In this document: piece by piece, positions 1-11,534 of the stretch
Numbering within the stretch: position 1 is the first letter of the stretch
Layout: each line of letters opens with the position of its first letter
From: Cryptomeria japonica
Taxonomy: Eukaryota > Streptophyta > Pinopsida > Cupressales > Cupressaceae
Length of the DNA stretch: 64,000 bases
Direction of reading: 5' to 3'
Assembly (NCBI RefSeq): GCF_030272615.1
Contig: NC_081406.1
Coordinates: 215,881,497-215,945,496, forward strand
The notes under the pieces: generated by a model
Told to the model about the DNA's origin: nothing
Seen by the model: the letters and a program-made list of their open reading frames with translations, nothing else
Database searches by the model: none
Translations under genes and position numbers: made by a program

Positions 1-773
1 TATACATACATTCTAATTTACTTACAAATTTATAATATAAAACACAATTATGATTAACAAAATATATTTCTTCACTAAATTTTTTAGATGCATATGAACC
101 AAAGACATCACAAATACATCACCCATTAAAATTTCTAGAACTTAGATTCAAAGTGGAAAACAATATAATAACTTAGTCCGACTTTTTGAATTAATTGACT
201 TAGTAAAAGCTCCCATCTTACGAGTGTGAGAAAATGGAGACTTATTCAATGATTTAGGATAATAATAATATTCAATTTCCTTTAAAGTTGAGAAAAACAA
301 CCAATCACATCAATTCACCTGGATTGTGCTTACTCTTGGAGAATCTCTACCACTCATCGTTAATCGATCTTGACGGTTGGTCTCTCTCTAGATTTTCTAT
401 AAATTCAGGCTCTCATCTCTCATTCAAATTACCCTAGAGATTGATTGTTATTATGTTGTTTTTGCTCTAAGTTCATTGAGATTTTGTGCTTTGAAAAATA
501 TTACTTCTTAGTTTATTGCATATTAGTTTAATCATGATTGCTTTAATTCATCTAGCTCAATATTCACTCATCTAGCTTAATCTTCCATCCATTTAGCTCA
601 GTTTTGTGCTCATATACATTAAATCCTTCATTTAGGTGTCGTCTAGTCATTGGTGTTGCATAAAGAAATCTAAGAGCAAGACTAAAACTCACATCTACTA
701 GAAGACAATAGGTCGCTTTGTAATGGTTTTATTATTCATTGATTATTGATTTACTAACCATGCATCTAATGAT
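1..773 (+). repeat. Left part of 5' LTR of Tat-like Gypsy element
   Basis: AT-rich sequence with a TATA-like stretch (TCTATAAATT, 396-405) and no coding frame. It is assigned to an LTR by reconstruction. If the inserted element 774-17747 is removed, this stretch joins 17748-17806, which ends in CACACA just before a primer-binding site at 17811. The bases ATGAT (769-773) and ATGAC (17748-17752) would be the target duplication. The true left end of the LTR is not visible and may lie outside the window. It does not resemble the LTR at 33100-36651. Confidence 0.5.
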
Positions 774-3566
774 TGTTGTCACTCAAATTGCACCCGTAAT
801 GCGCAAGCTGAAAGCTCAAGTAACTTGGTGACACATGGGATAATTCTCAAGCCTGTGGGTTGCCTATAGTGAGAATTAACCTCTAGATGAAGGGTTGGCT
901 CCATGTGAATAACTCTAAATCTTTACTGAGAAAAGGGATAGGGAAACTAAGAATGAAAATAGAATGACTTGCAAATGCTAAACCAAGGTGAAGCATCAAT
1001 AAGATATCTCAAAATGATAGAGATACATTCCTAAAAACACCAATCTGCACAAATAGACTTTTGGTTCATAACACATAAATATTTCATGCAAAGGATTTAA
1101 ACTTCAAGAAATTGAAAGGAAAGAGAAACTTTCACAATCAACCAAATGAACCAATTTATCACAATGCACAACCTGTGCCTTATAAATGAGACATAAAATT
1201 TAAAGGTTATTTAAACAATAACACAATAAACTAACTCTCAATCATGAATAAGAAAATGAACTGTAAAGACATAAGGCATAAGCTGATAATTTTTATTCAG
1301 AATTCTATCATAAAACTACATATGAGCTACAAGAATGTATTCTCTACTAAAACCAGCTAGAGAAACATCAAGAACTAGTGAAGAACGATAAAAAAATTTC
1401 ACTTTATACAAAAACCTTCCAAAAGGTAGAGGAAAGATAACTCCAGAATGATTGAAGATGAACTCCCACTGAAAATATCTCTTTTGAAAATTGATCCTCA
1501 CATAGAAATAAAAGCCACCCAAAAAGGCTCAAAATATGAGAAAAACTCATGCAATTCAGTTCAAACTCTTAGTCAAGTAAAGGTTGACCCATATGGCACT
1601 CAAAATCAATCCTTATCACCTCAAGATCATGAGAAAGACTCATGTAGACTTCCTCTCAAGCTCAAATCAGACCTCAAACTACCTAATGACTTCTCTTCTC
1701 ATTTAGCATGGATCCCTCAATGCTACCTTGCCTACCACCACTTTTGGCTTCTGACTGTAACTAGCATTGCTTTCTTCATCAGGTCATCAGGTTAGCAATG
1801 AAACACTTATTCTGATGGTCGATGATACACTTGCATTTCACCTGCTTTTCTATTGGGTCATCGGAGTAGCATCGAAATACTTATTTCAATGTCCAATGAC
1901 ATTTTTCAAATTGCGCACTCCCTCAGCGGATGACACTACTTGATCACCTTTAGATCCAACTAGGTTCCACTTAAATCGCAATGTCATTAGTCGCCAAGTC
2001 ACAATGAGTATTCGGTGATCATCTTTTCATTGTAACATAGCGACGACCATCAGATCCTTCTTGATCACCATTGATCTTCCTTGACTTGCTTGCTAGTTAA
2101 TCTCTTAGAGTGGGTCTCTCTTATGCCACAGTGTTGCCACGTGTCAACCACTGGTTCACTCGCAGGTCCACCTTGTTTGGCCACTTGGACCTACCACTAG
2201 ACTTGGTCTACCTTGGTTCTTCATCTACTCTCTATCCCATGGTGCATCCTCATTCGTTCTTAGCCCACCTAGATGACCACCTGAACTGCCACATCATTAG
2301 TTGCCATGTCGTATTAGATAACCGATTAGCATCTTCATCAAGGGGTATAGTGACAGCCAATTATCTACCCTCAAACTGCTCGATCTTTAGCACCTTATTC
2401 GCTCACCTTTTCCGCACGTGCTTTGTCACCAAGTGACGGCCATTGATCTTCCCTCAAATTGCTCGACCTCTAACCCTGGCTGATCTTCTCTCTTGCGTCA
2501 TGTGTCACCCCTTGATTGGCTCATGAGATCTGCCTGGGCACCACCTATTTGTCGAGCCTACCACATGTATTGCTTTGTTAGATATCATTCTTTTGGCCAA
2601 ACTACTCCCTTGGTGAGTCGTTTACTAGTTTCATTGATATCTTTGTTTTATTAGTGGGACTGCTGCTAATTTCTTTGATATACCCTATGTCGATGGAACT
2701 GAGCTTTCGGTGAAACCTTTTTGAGACTCATCGCGGCAAAGGTTTACTTGATTTCGATGGAACTGAGCCATGTCACTAGCCACTAGACTACCACTTGTTT
2801 GCCACTTGTCCTTGGTCTTATACCCTTTTCTCTACCACGTCATCAGTCACTAAGTCACGATGATTATTCGGCGAGCATCTAACCATTGTGACATAGTGAC
2901 AGTTGTTGGATCACTATGATCTGCAGCCGATATTGCTTACTTGCTCCAAATTTAGTCTCTTCTCACTATATGGTCACAAAATTAGGATCCTTGAGATGCA
3001 TGTGCATGCGGGGTCCACTGGGCGATGAGCCTCTTCTTGCCAAAAGCCCGTAAGCTTTGACACTATAGTTATATGTGACTTTTGTTTTAAATACAAAACT
3101 GCTCCTCCACGCAGCCAATGTGGGATAAATGGTCTTCTTGTCTGGCGACTGAAAACGCTTGGAAGTTCTCTGGCCTTTTAAAACCCTCTTTGGCACCCAA
3201 GTAAAAAATTGTACACAAGCTGATTGCATTTGCTCTGAGTTCCTTTTGGCCTTTCATCAGCTACACAGGGGTTCGGTGATACACTTGCCAACATAAATTT
3301 ACTTGAAGGTTTTAATAGATCATGCTATTTCATTTGCAATGGAGCATAAATATCTCTGTGATCTACAACATGCTGAGCTCAACCCTTGTGCGAGCCACAT
3401 TTTAACAAACATGTTGTCTTACTTTCCTATATCTGCACATGAAGCAAACAAGTTAGACAGAAAGAGTGCATTTCTCATTTCTCATTCATGATTTGACCTT
3501 TTCAAAATGAATGAATGTAAGGCTTCATTAGGTCACCAAATTTGGCATGTGCAAAATTTGGTAACA
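774..3566 (-). repeat. 3' LTR (left copy) of the gag-only element
   Basis: This is a direct repeat of 14866-17747, recognisable along its whole length with scattered substitutions and small indels. In a stretch of about 100 bases near 841-940 I counted six or seven differences by eye. Read on the minus strand it contains a TATA-like TGTATAAAG near 1405 and AATAAAAATT near 1295, then a U5-like end at ACAACA, which supports the minus orientation. No open frame in it matches a known protein. Confidence 0.8.
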
Positions 3567-3603
3567 TTTTTGGCGACCTCTATGGAGTGTTTGTCTACAA
3601 AAT

Positions 3604-4657
3604 TGTTGGTATTTTGGATATGTTGCACTGGTTTTGTCATTGATGTCAACACTTGTCAACACCCATCAGCACTTGGAGATCTTTGGTTATGTTCACCGAC
3701 ATGTTCAGTGACTTATGCACAATCACCGGTATCTGGTTCACCGATAGGTTATATTGTTCACCGACACTAAGGATGACTTGGAGATTACTTGGTTATGTCA
3801 AAGACATTGTTTGGACACTTTATTTTGGTGATTTGGTTATTGGTCTAATCGGGTTTGCATATTTGTTGTTACCAGCAAATAGGTCTAGGTTATGGACTGG
3901 CAAGCATTATCTATTCTAGATCAGCATGGCACATTATGGAGATGATTTGTTATTATTCTAAATGCATTGAGCTGACATGATGCATCGCATATTGATTCAT
4001 TTGTAATTGATTTTATTGTAATATTCTTTGTAAGTTGACCTACACATTTGGTCTTAGGTTTTGGTATATATGTAAGATCTCATTTGTGAGATTGTAGATG
4101 GGAATGTAATAAGTGTAAGAATAGAAGGTATTTTAGTATATGCGAATATAAGTAGAGCTATACACCTAGACACCATTTGAAGATTCAAGGAAGGTTTGGA
4201 GAAGGCAATAAGAGCTTAACTGGTACTGAATCTAGCATATGAAGATGCTATTTTGAGAAGTACATTATCATTGGATTTAACCATCCAATTGTAGTCAGTG
4301 TGACTCCCATTTTGTGATTGAGCACTGAGATCTAGGTAGTTGGCCTTTTTGCATGCGCAGACCCCATATTGTACACACATACTATCTACATTAGTATCAT
4401 CTGATTGTGGGTAAGGTTTCCCACCTTAGTTTTTCCCCTTACAGGGTTTCCACGTACAAATATTTGTGTTATGTGTTATGGATGTTATTTGTCTTTCTGT
4501 TTCATGCATTAAAGTTTACCGGTATTGCAATTAACTGTTAAACTATCAACCGTCATAAAGTTTGGTTTAGTGGTATTATGCATTAAGTTATATTTGGGTT
4601 GAAATTAATAGAAAACTGATTCAGCCCTCCCCTCTCAGTTGCCTCTGGGTCCTAACA
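3604..4657 (+). repeat. 5' LTR of Copia-1
   Basis: Begins TGTTGGTATTTTGG and ends CCTAACA, two bases before the primer site. It is repeated at 11535-12586. Divergence varies: roughly 11 differences in 100 bases near 3928, but only six or seven in the 160 bases near 3770. TATA-like stretches occur near 4064 and 4145. Confidence 0.93.
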
Positions 4658-4659
4658 AT

Positions 4660-4671
4660 TGGTATTAGAGC
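4660..4671 (+). promoter_or_regulatory. Primer-binding site, tRNA-iMet type
   Basis: TGGTATTAGAGC matches the plant initiator-Met primer site TGGTATCAGAGC at 11 of 12 bases. It lies two bases after the LTR end, where minus-strand DNA synthesis is primed. Confidence 0.9.
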
Positions 4672-4714
4672 TAAGTCCTCTTTTTGCAGAAGTTTAACAG
4701 CTTGAAGAGATTCT

Positions 4715-5032
4715 ATGGCAACTAACTATTTTAGGAAGTACAGTCTAAAACTTGATGGAACTAAATATGGTAAATGGAAGATCAGAATGGAGACACATTT
4801 GAATTGCATTGGAAAAAAAATATGGGATGTTACAAATAATGGCTATGTTGGTCCTACTCAAAATCAACCTAATCTGCCAACCTTGGCTAAAGATCAGGAG
4901 AATGATTGCAAAGCAAGAGAAGCACTTTTGAGCGCATTGTCAGATCAAAAAATCATGGGATTATTAGACCGATCTACTACTAATGCTATTTGGGATAAAT
5001 TGGAGACATTGAATGAAGGTTCAATACCATAG
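4715..5032 (+). pseudogene. gag: Copia-1 gag, N-terminal part
   Basis: Encodes the start of the capsid-type Gag that packages element RNA. The ATG at 4715 lies 57 bases after the LTR, and the product opens MATNYFRKYSLKLDGTKYGK. The LDGTxYxxWKxRM pattern followed by IWDVTNNGY is typical of Copia Gag (UBN2/DUF4219-like). The frame closes at a TAG at 5030-5032, but the homologous protein continues in the next frame from about 5025, so this is a frameshift break, not a natural end. The first 100 residues look otherwise sound. Confidence 0.88.
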
Positions 5033-6908
5033 TCAAAATTGCAAAACTAGAATGCTTTCGGGTCAAGTATGAAAATCTGAAAATGGAAGAAGATGAAAGG
5101 ATTTCTACTGTTATGAAAAGAGTTAATGAAATTGTTTTGGGTATACAATGTTGTGGAGGATCCTTAAGAGAAGATGAGATTGTTTCTAAATTTTTAAGAG
5201 CATTGGCACCAGTATATAAAATGAAAGTAACTGATATTAATGAATTGAGAACAATTCCTAATGCATCAGTATCTAGAGATTCTTTGATTGGAAAACTTTT
5301 AGCTTTTGAACTTGAGGAATTTGGTCCTATTGATACAATTAAGATAGATTTAACTTTCAAAGCATCATCATCATCTGAGAAATCTGATTGGAAAAAACTC
5401 TATGCTAGAGAACTTGAAGACATCAGAAGGGAGAATGAAAAACTAAAAGAGCTTGAAGCACTATTTGCAAGGAAAATGCCTAAAGGTCCAGTTGGAAGTA
5501 AGTATGAAGGTAATGCACCATTTAAATGTTTCAACTCCAATAAAATTGGTCATATGGCATCTAGGTGTCCTGATAGACATGCAAGATTGAAAGAAGAAGC
5601 CAAAAGAACATATAAGCCTAACCCTGAATATCAGGGATACAGATTTAAGAAGAATAGAGACAAATCATGTTATTATGCTGATGAAGGAGTTACTGATGAT
5701 TTTGATGAGGAACCGACAGACAATGGATGGGCTTTTGTTGCTATAACAGAAGATCAACCAGTAGAGCAGGCCCTGGTAGCTAAAATTGAAGAAAAGGATG
5801 AATGGATCATTGATTTTGGATGTTCACATCACATGATTGGTGATAAAAGTAAATTCTTAACTTTTCAGGAATACAATGGAGGTCTAGTAAGATTTGGGGA
5901 TGATAAAGCTTGTTTGATTAAAGGAAAAGGCACTATATATTTTGATGGTAAGCACAATACTAATAATGTTTACTATGTTGAAGGTTTGAAGAACAATATT
6001 TTGAGTGTTGGTCATTTAGTTGAAAAAGGATTTCAGTTACAATTCAAGAATGGTAAATGCAAAATCACGAACATAACTGGTTGTGAAATTGCAACCGGTA
6101 ATCAAACTAGAGGTAATATCTTTCATTTGAATAAAAATGAGAAATCATGTTTGATTGCACATATTGATGAAAGTTGGTTATGGCATAAGAGACTTTGTCA
6201 TGTAAAATTTGATTGCATTGTGAAGATTAGTATGACTAAGGCAATAAGGGATTTACCTAAGATTGTTAAACCTCATAATCCGGTATGTAAGGAATGTCAA
6301 TTTGGAAAGAAAGTTAGAACAACTTTTAAGAGTATTCTGGAGAAATCTAATAATGTTCTTGACTTAATTCATACTGATTTATGTGGTCCAACAAGAACTA
6401 GAAGTTTACAAGGAGATAGATATTTTATACTAATCATTGATGATTATTCTAGAATGTGCTAGGTTACTTTTCTCAAGGAGAAATCAAAATCTTTTGGGAA
6501 ATTCAAATTATTCAAAGTGATGGTAGAGAATAAAACTGCTAAGAAAATGAAATGTTTAAGATTAGATCAAGGAGGTGAAATCACATCTAAGGAATTTATT
6601 ACATTCTATGAAGTGAATGGAATCAGAAGATAGTTATCAGCACCTCAGACACCCCAATAGAATGGAGTTGTGGAAAGAGAGAACAAAACTATTCTGGATG
6701 CAGCTAGAAGCATGATATCAAAAGCAAACCTACCTCATGTGTATTGGAGAGAAGAAGTGAATACAATGGTTTATACATTCAACAAAGTTCACATCAAAGG
6801 TGAAACCGGTAAGACCCCTCATGAACTATGGTTTGGTAATATTCCTACTCTTAAATATTTCAACATATTTGGAAGCAAATGTTATATTAGGAGAGATGAG
6901 TATATTGG
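5029..6908 (+). pseudogene. pol: Copia-1 gag C-terminus, protease and integrase (N-terminal two thirds)
   Basis: One frame covers the Gag C-terminal half, a zinc knuckle, protease, GAG-pre-integrase and integrase. The knuckle reads CFNSNKIGHMASRC: its second Cys is Ser (TCC, 5536-5538). The protease triad region reads IIDFGCSHHM, so the usual DSG is DFG (5812-5820). The HHCC zinc finger is present (LWHKRLCH, then CKECQFGK). Integrase shows HTDLCGP, DDYSR and the Glu in VVEREN. In-frame TAGs lie at 6460, 6631 and 6658; the last two fall where Copia integrases have Gln (QLSAP, QNGV). The frame runs into the solo LTR at 6909 and resumes exactly in phase at 9227. Confidence 0.9.
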
Positions 6909-9221
6909 TGGTGTAGGAGCACCTAGGCCTCATTTTCAACACAGGTTTGAGAGCAAGTTTGATTTTCACTAGCTTTGAGTGGGAATGGTTGTTTAAGTTG
7001 TTTTTATGTTGCTTTAAGTTGTTTGGATGAGTTTTGAACTCATTATGAGGTTTTGCTTTCCTGTTTTCATCTTTTGCTCAAAATTGCCAATTTTGGAGTT
7101 GCCTGGCAAAATGTTGTAAAAAGTGAGTTTTTTATGTGATTTTGTTTTGAAAAGGTCTAGGCATGTTTTGTGTTTGGTTTTTGGGTGTGTGAAGTGTTCT
7201 TAGGTGTTTTGTGGGTTTTGAGTTTAGCCCTACACCTTCTAGGCACAAAAGTTGTCATTTTAGGCATCCAAAATGTCAAATTTTAGTGTGCTCGGACATG
7301 TACCTATCCATACAAGAGGTTAAACAACCTGGAATGATATTTATTCTCTTGTTGGAGCTATTGTAAGGGTTGTTCAATCAGATTTTTTAATGATCATGAA
7401 AGTTTGCACTCATTTTACCTTGTTTTTCCCTAATTTCTAACTTGGTGTGAGCAGCAGTCCGTACACCTGCTGTACTTTTCTATACTATTCTTGCATTTTC
7501 AGTTTCTACTATGTTTTCTTAGACTCCTCCCTTTGGTGGCATTAAATTTGATTAGGTTTTGAAGTTGTAGCAAAATTGTTTTGATTTCATAGTTTCACTG
7601 CCCAGTCTAGGAGTTTGGGCAAGAATGCTTGACCAACTTGGTTTCTTGGAGTCTTAAAGTGTTCATGGCTTCTCAAGAACTAGTTGGTCAATTTGTAAAT
7701 TATGTAAATATGAGTTTTGGTTTCAAGAGTGCAGGTACAAGGTGTTTTGTGGCCATGGAGCCCTAGGCAAGTAAGCCATTTAGCTAGGGCCTTTGCATAA
7801 ATTTGATGCTTTGCTCTCCCATAGCATTTGCATCCTTTTGGTGAACAGTCCTATGTGTTGATTAAGTGAAATGTGCAAGCAAGAAAGACTTCCTAAGTCT
7901 GGAAGAGGAAGGTTATATGTTTCAGTTTTATGAATTGTAAGCCAAAACAGTGAGTCACTGTTTGGTAGTTGTTTTCTTTCCTAGTTTTCTCTCCACCATT
8001 CATTGGTGTGTGAAAACCTCTATCTATACTTTTTTTGCTTGTAAACAAGTACAAGAGAGGAGTAAGCCTTGCCCATGGGTAATGTAAAAGCCAAGATCAA
8101 ACAATGATCTCCTTAGGCAAAATGAAAAAACCCCAGCAGGCTGCCATAGTCAAGTATGACTGATTTTTGCTTATTTGTTGAAGTTGTATATGGGTTTCTC
8201 CCCTCCAAATTGTAGGTATGAAGGACTTCATGTATGAAGAAGGCAGAGAATTTCTTATAAAGCACAAACAAACCTTGAAATAAGAGTTTTAACATTGCAA
8301 AGTGCAGGTCCAAAATGGGAAAATAGTGAAAAGTGGAAAAGTGTAGTCCCATTTACTTTGACAGTGAACTATTTACTATTTGTAAATGCCTAATGCCTTT
8401 TGTGCAGGGAAAATTAGATTCCTTCTTGTCTCTAATGTTGGTTATGTTCATATGCTTCAGTTGTAATTGGAATTTTGCAAAAAAGTGCTTGTAGAAGGCA
8501 AAAGTGAAAAATTGTCAAATGTTGCATTTCCTTTTTGTGCATATCATGAAAATCTTGTTCTTCACTTTGTGAGGTTTAAAAATTTTTGTTTATAGCCTTT
8601 TTAGCCAACTGCAAGGTAGAAATGGGTGTCTTTGAGTCATTATGAGGTTTCCACACTTGGAATGTGGCTTTTGCCAACAAACCCTACCAAAACCCTCCTT
8701 TTATGCCCATTTTTGGGACAATCACGGAGAAGGCTTTAGGGACCCCCAAACTTGATCAATCTTCAAGAACCCCCAAAACGGTATCCAAAAATGTGACACT
8801 TTCATTCTAGAATTCCATTGCTTGAGCAGGGTGAGCACAAAACCCCAAAAGGAGGGCTAATTGCTTGTAGCCTTTTTAGGCCTTAAAATTGAATTTTGGT
8901 CAAATCGGGTACACAAATGGTGAATAAAAAGCACAAAAGACATCAATTCCAGTTGAAAAAAGTTGTCCTCACATGAATTTGATACCTTTTTTGGGATAGA
9001 CTCCAAGAACATAGTTTTAGCAAGCCAGAGTGGTTATGGGGTTGAAGCCCTTGAGCAACCAAGAAGTCTTGTTTAGGGAGGTGAAACAAGAGGAAGTTTC
9101 AAGTGGTCTATGAACCTTTGCACTCTGATTACAACAACAATTCCTTGAAAATAGTAAGGACCTATTCTTAGTCTACAAACAAGTCACTTGAGCATTTCCA
9201 CTTGCACTCCCCTCCCTACCA
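6909..9221. mobile_element. Probable solo LTR (2.3 kb) inserted in the Copia-1 integrase
   Basis: The sequence starts TGGTGTAGGAGC, ends CTCCCTACCA, and is flanked by perfect ATTGG repeats (6904-6908 and 9222-9226). TG...CA ends with a 5-bp duplication are the mark of an LTR insertion. It holds no coding, no primer site and no repeated ends, so a solo LTR left by LTR-LTR recombination is the best reading. A small non-autonomous element of unknown type is the alternative. Removing it with one ATTGG rejoins the integrase codons in frame. Orientation is unknown. Confidence 0.82.
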
Positions 9222-9226
9222 ATTGG

Positions 9227-11159
9227 CAAATTTGATCCTAGAAGTGATGAAGGAATATTTCTTGGTTATTCATCTAAGAGCAACGCATATAGATGTTTTA
9301 ACAAGAGATTGCATAAAATTATTGAGAGTGCAAATGTGAAGATTGATGAACAATTTATAGGTAATTCAAGGTCAATGGACTCTGAACTGGAAATAGAAAT
9401 AATAAAAAATGAACCTAGAATGAGTACACCATTACAGAATGTTGATCCAGTAACATCGACATCATTTGAAAATTCCATAGTGACTGAAGAACAATAGCAA
9501 GTAAATACACCTAGATATGTAAGATTGAATCACTCGGAAAGTTAGATAATTGGGAACAAGTATCAAGGAGTTATGACAAGAGGAAGACTGGAAAATGAAG
9601 AGGTATGTCTAATTTCTTAAATTGAACTAGCATCAGTTATTGAGTCATGTGAAGATAAACATTGGATTAAAGCTATGGAAGATGAATTGGAACAAATTGA
9701 AAAGAATAACACATGGACATTGGTTCCCCGACCTAAAAACAAAAATGTAATTGGAACTAAATGGGTATTCAGAAATAAACTTAATCAAGATGGAAAGGCA
9801 ATAAAAAACAAAGCAAGATTAGTGTGTAAGGGATATTCACAGAAGGAAGGAATTGATTACAATGAAACCTTTGCACCAGTAGCTAGAATTGAGGCAGTCA
9901 GACTATTCTTAGCTTTTGCAGCACACAAGAACTATAAAGTATATCAAATGGATGTTAAATGTGCATTTCTAAATGGTGATCTTGAAGAGGAAGTTTACAT
10001 TGAACAACCTGATGGATTTTCTTTGACAGATGACAAAGATATGGTTTGCAAGTTAAGGAAAGCTTTATATGGATTAAAGCAAGCTCCTAGAGCTTGGTAT
10101 GCTAGATTGGACAAATATCTTTTGAAGCTTGGTTACACTAAAGGTAATGTTGAAAACAACTTATACTACAAAGTAACTAATGATGACATCTTGGTTATTG
10201 AAGTTTTTGTTGATGATATCATTTTTGGAGGAGAAGATGGATTGTGTAAATACTTTTCTAATAAGATGTAGGAAGAATTTGAAATGTCTATGATTGGGGG
10301 GATAAAATTCTTCTTAGGATTGCAAATTTTACAGATTGATAAAGGTATATTCATAAATCAATCAAATTACTTGAAGGAATTACTTAAGAAATTTGGCATG
10401 GAAAACTCCAAACTGGTAAGTACACCTATGACTACAACTGATAAACTATCTTTGAAAAATGAATCAACACCTGTTAATCCGAAAAGATACAAATCCATGA
10501 TTGGAGGTTTACTATATTTGACACAAACAAGACTTGATATTATGAATGCAGTATGTATTATTTCAAGATTTCAAAGTAATCCTAAAGAAAATCATGAGTC
10601 AGCAGTGAAAAGAATTTTCTGGTATCTACAAGGCACAACAAATCTTGGTTTATGGTATCCTAAAGATGAAAATTTTGATTTATGTGCATACACAGATGCT
10701 AATTGGGAAGGAGATGTAGATGACAGAAAGAGAACCACCAACAAAGCATTCTTTCTTGGTAGCAGATTGATTTAATGGTTGAGCGAGAAACAAAGTTGTA
10801 CATCACTATCAACAACAGAATCAGAATATGTTGCAACAACAACTAATTATATACAGGTATTATGGATTAAGCAAATGTTGAAGGAAATAAAGGTAAAATG
10901 TAAAGAACCTATAACCATTTACTGTGATAATATGGCAAAAATTGATATATCTAAGAATTCGGTATTTCACTCTAAAACTAAACATGTTTCAATCAAATTC
11001 AATTTTATAAAAGAGAATATTGAAGCAAAAGAAGTGAAATTGGTTTATGTGAATACTAAAGAGCAGATTGCAGATATTTTTACTAAGCCTTTGCCTAAGG
11101 AAACTTTTGAATATCTCAGAGAGCAGCTTGGAGTTATACCCTCACTAGTAGAGACTTAG
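9227..11159 (+). pseudogene. pol: Copia-1 integrase C-terminus, reverse transcriptase and RNase H
   Basis: Continues the pol frame after the solo LTR with the integrase tail (KFDPRSDEGIFLGY), a variable linker, RT and RNase H. RT runs from about 9675 ([11 protein letters not shown]), through [12 protein letters not shown], to FVDDIIFGG with both catalytic Asp codons intact (10212-10217). RNase H shows YTDANWEGD, STTESEYVA and YCDNMAKI and ends IADIFTKPL shortly before the stop at 11157. Five in-frame stops interrupt it: TAG 9495, TAG 9543, TAA 9618, TAG 10269 and TAA 10773. Those at 9543, 9618 and 10269 replace Gln positions typical of the family. The RT fold is better preserved than the upstream domains. 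Confidence 0.92.
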
Positions 11160-11326
11160 ATAGTTGATGCTTGGCATCAAACTAACAAACTTAACTAAGA
11201 AATCTTTTTTTCGGCTTTGATGAGGAGAGCTACTTCTCAATGGGAGTAGTTGAATAAGTTGGTATTTTGTAATAAGTTCTATGAATTGTTTTATCTAGTT
11301 TTTGTATTGCTTTGGCATTTGATGTC

Positions 11327-11339
11327 AAAGGGGGAGAGA
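11327..11339 (+). promoter_or_regulatory. Upstream polypurine tract of Copia-1
   Basis: AAAGGGGGAGAGA lies about 170 bases after the pol stop and about 200 bases before the 3' LTR. It is preceded by TTTGATGTC, close to the wording before the main tract (CATCAATGCC). It may be an extra plus-strand primer or a relic of one. The spacer 11340-11520 is non-coding and rich in TTTGGGAGAGA-like words. Confidence 0.65.
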
Positions 11340-11522
11340 TATCTATGGAAAAACACATTATCTTTTGGGGAGAGATTATTCATTTGGGAGAGATTGATAC
11401 TCTCTATATTAATCTTTTGATTTCTGGTTAATGATCTCTTTGGGAGATTGTTGGTTTTTGGTTTTTGGCACTTCTGCATTGGCACTTAGATGGTTTTTCC
11501 ATCTTGTGTTGCCATCAATGCC

Positions 11523-11534
11523 AAAGGGGGATAT
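11523..11534 (+). promoter_or_regulatory. Polypurine tract of Copia-1
   Basis: AAAGGGGGATAT directly abuts the 3' LTR at 11535. This is the standard place for plus-strand DNA priming. Confidence 0.85.

Noticed and set aside
1448-2436. Plus-strand open frames of 108-115 codons in the left 2.8-kb LTR
   Set aside because: They lie within an LTR, are not kept open in the other LTR copy, and resemble no protein.
774-3603. Plus-strand reading of the 2.8-kb LTR as the 5' LTR with a primer site at 3571
   Set aside because: The internal gag is on the minus strand, starts a normal distance from the right copy, and the outer flanks match as a target duplication. The primer-like sequence is kept as a separate observation.
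3303-3919. Three plus-strand open frames of 62-88 codons at the LTR/Copia-1 border
   Set aside because: They fall in LTR sequence. Near-identical frames recur at 17484 and 11596 only because the LTRs are repeated.
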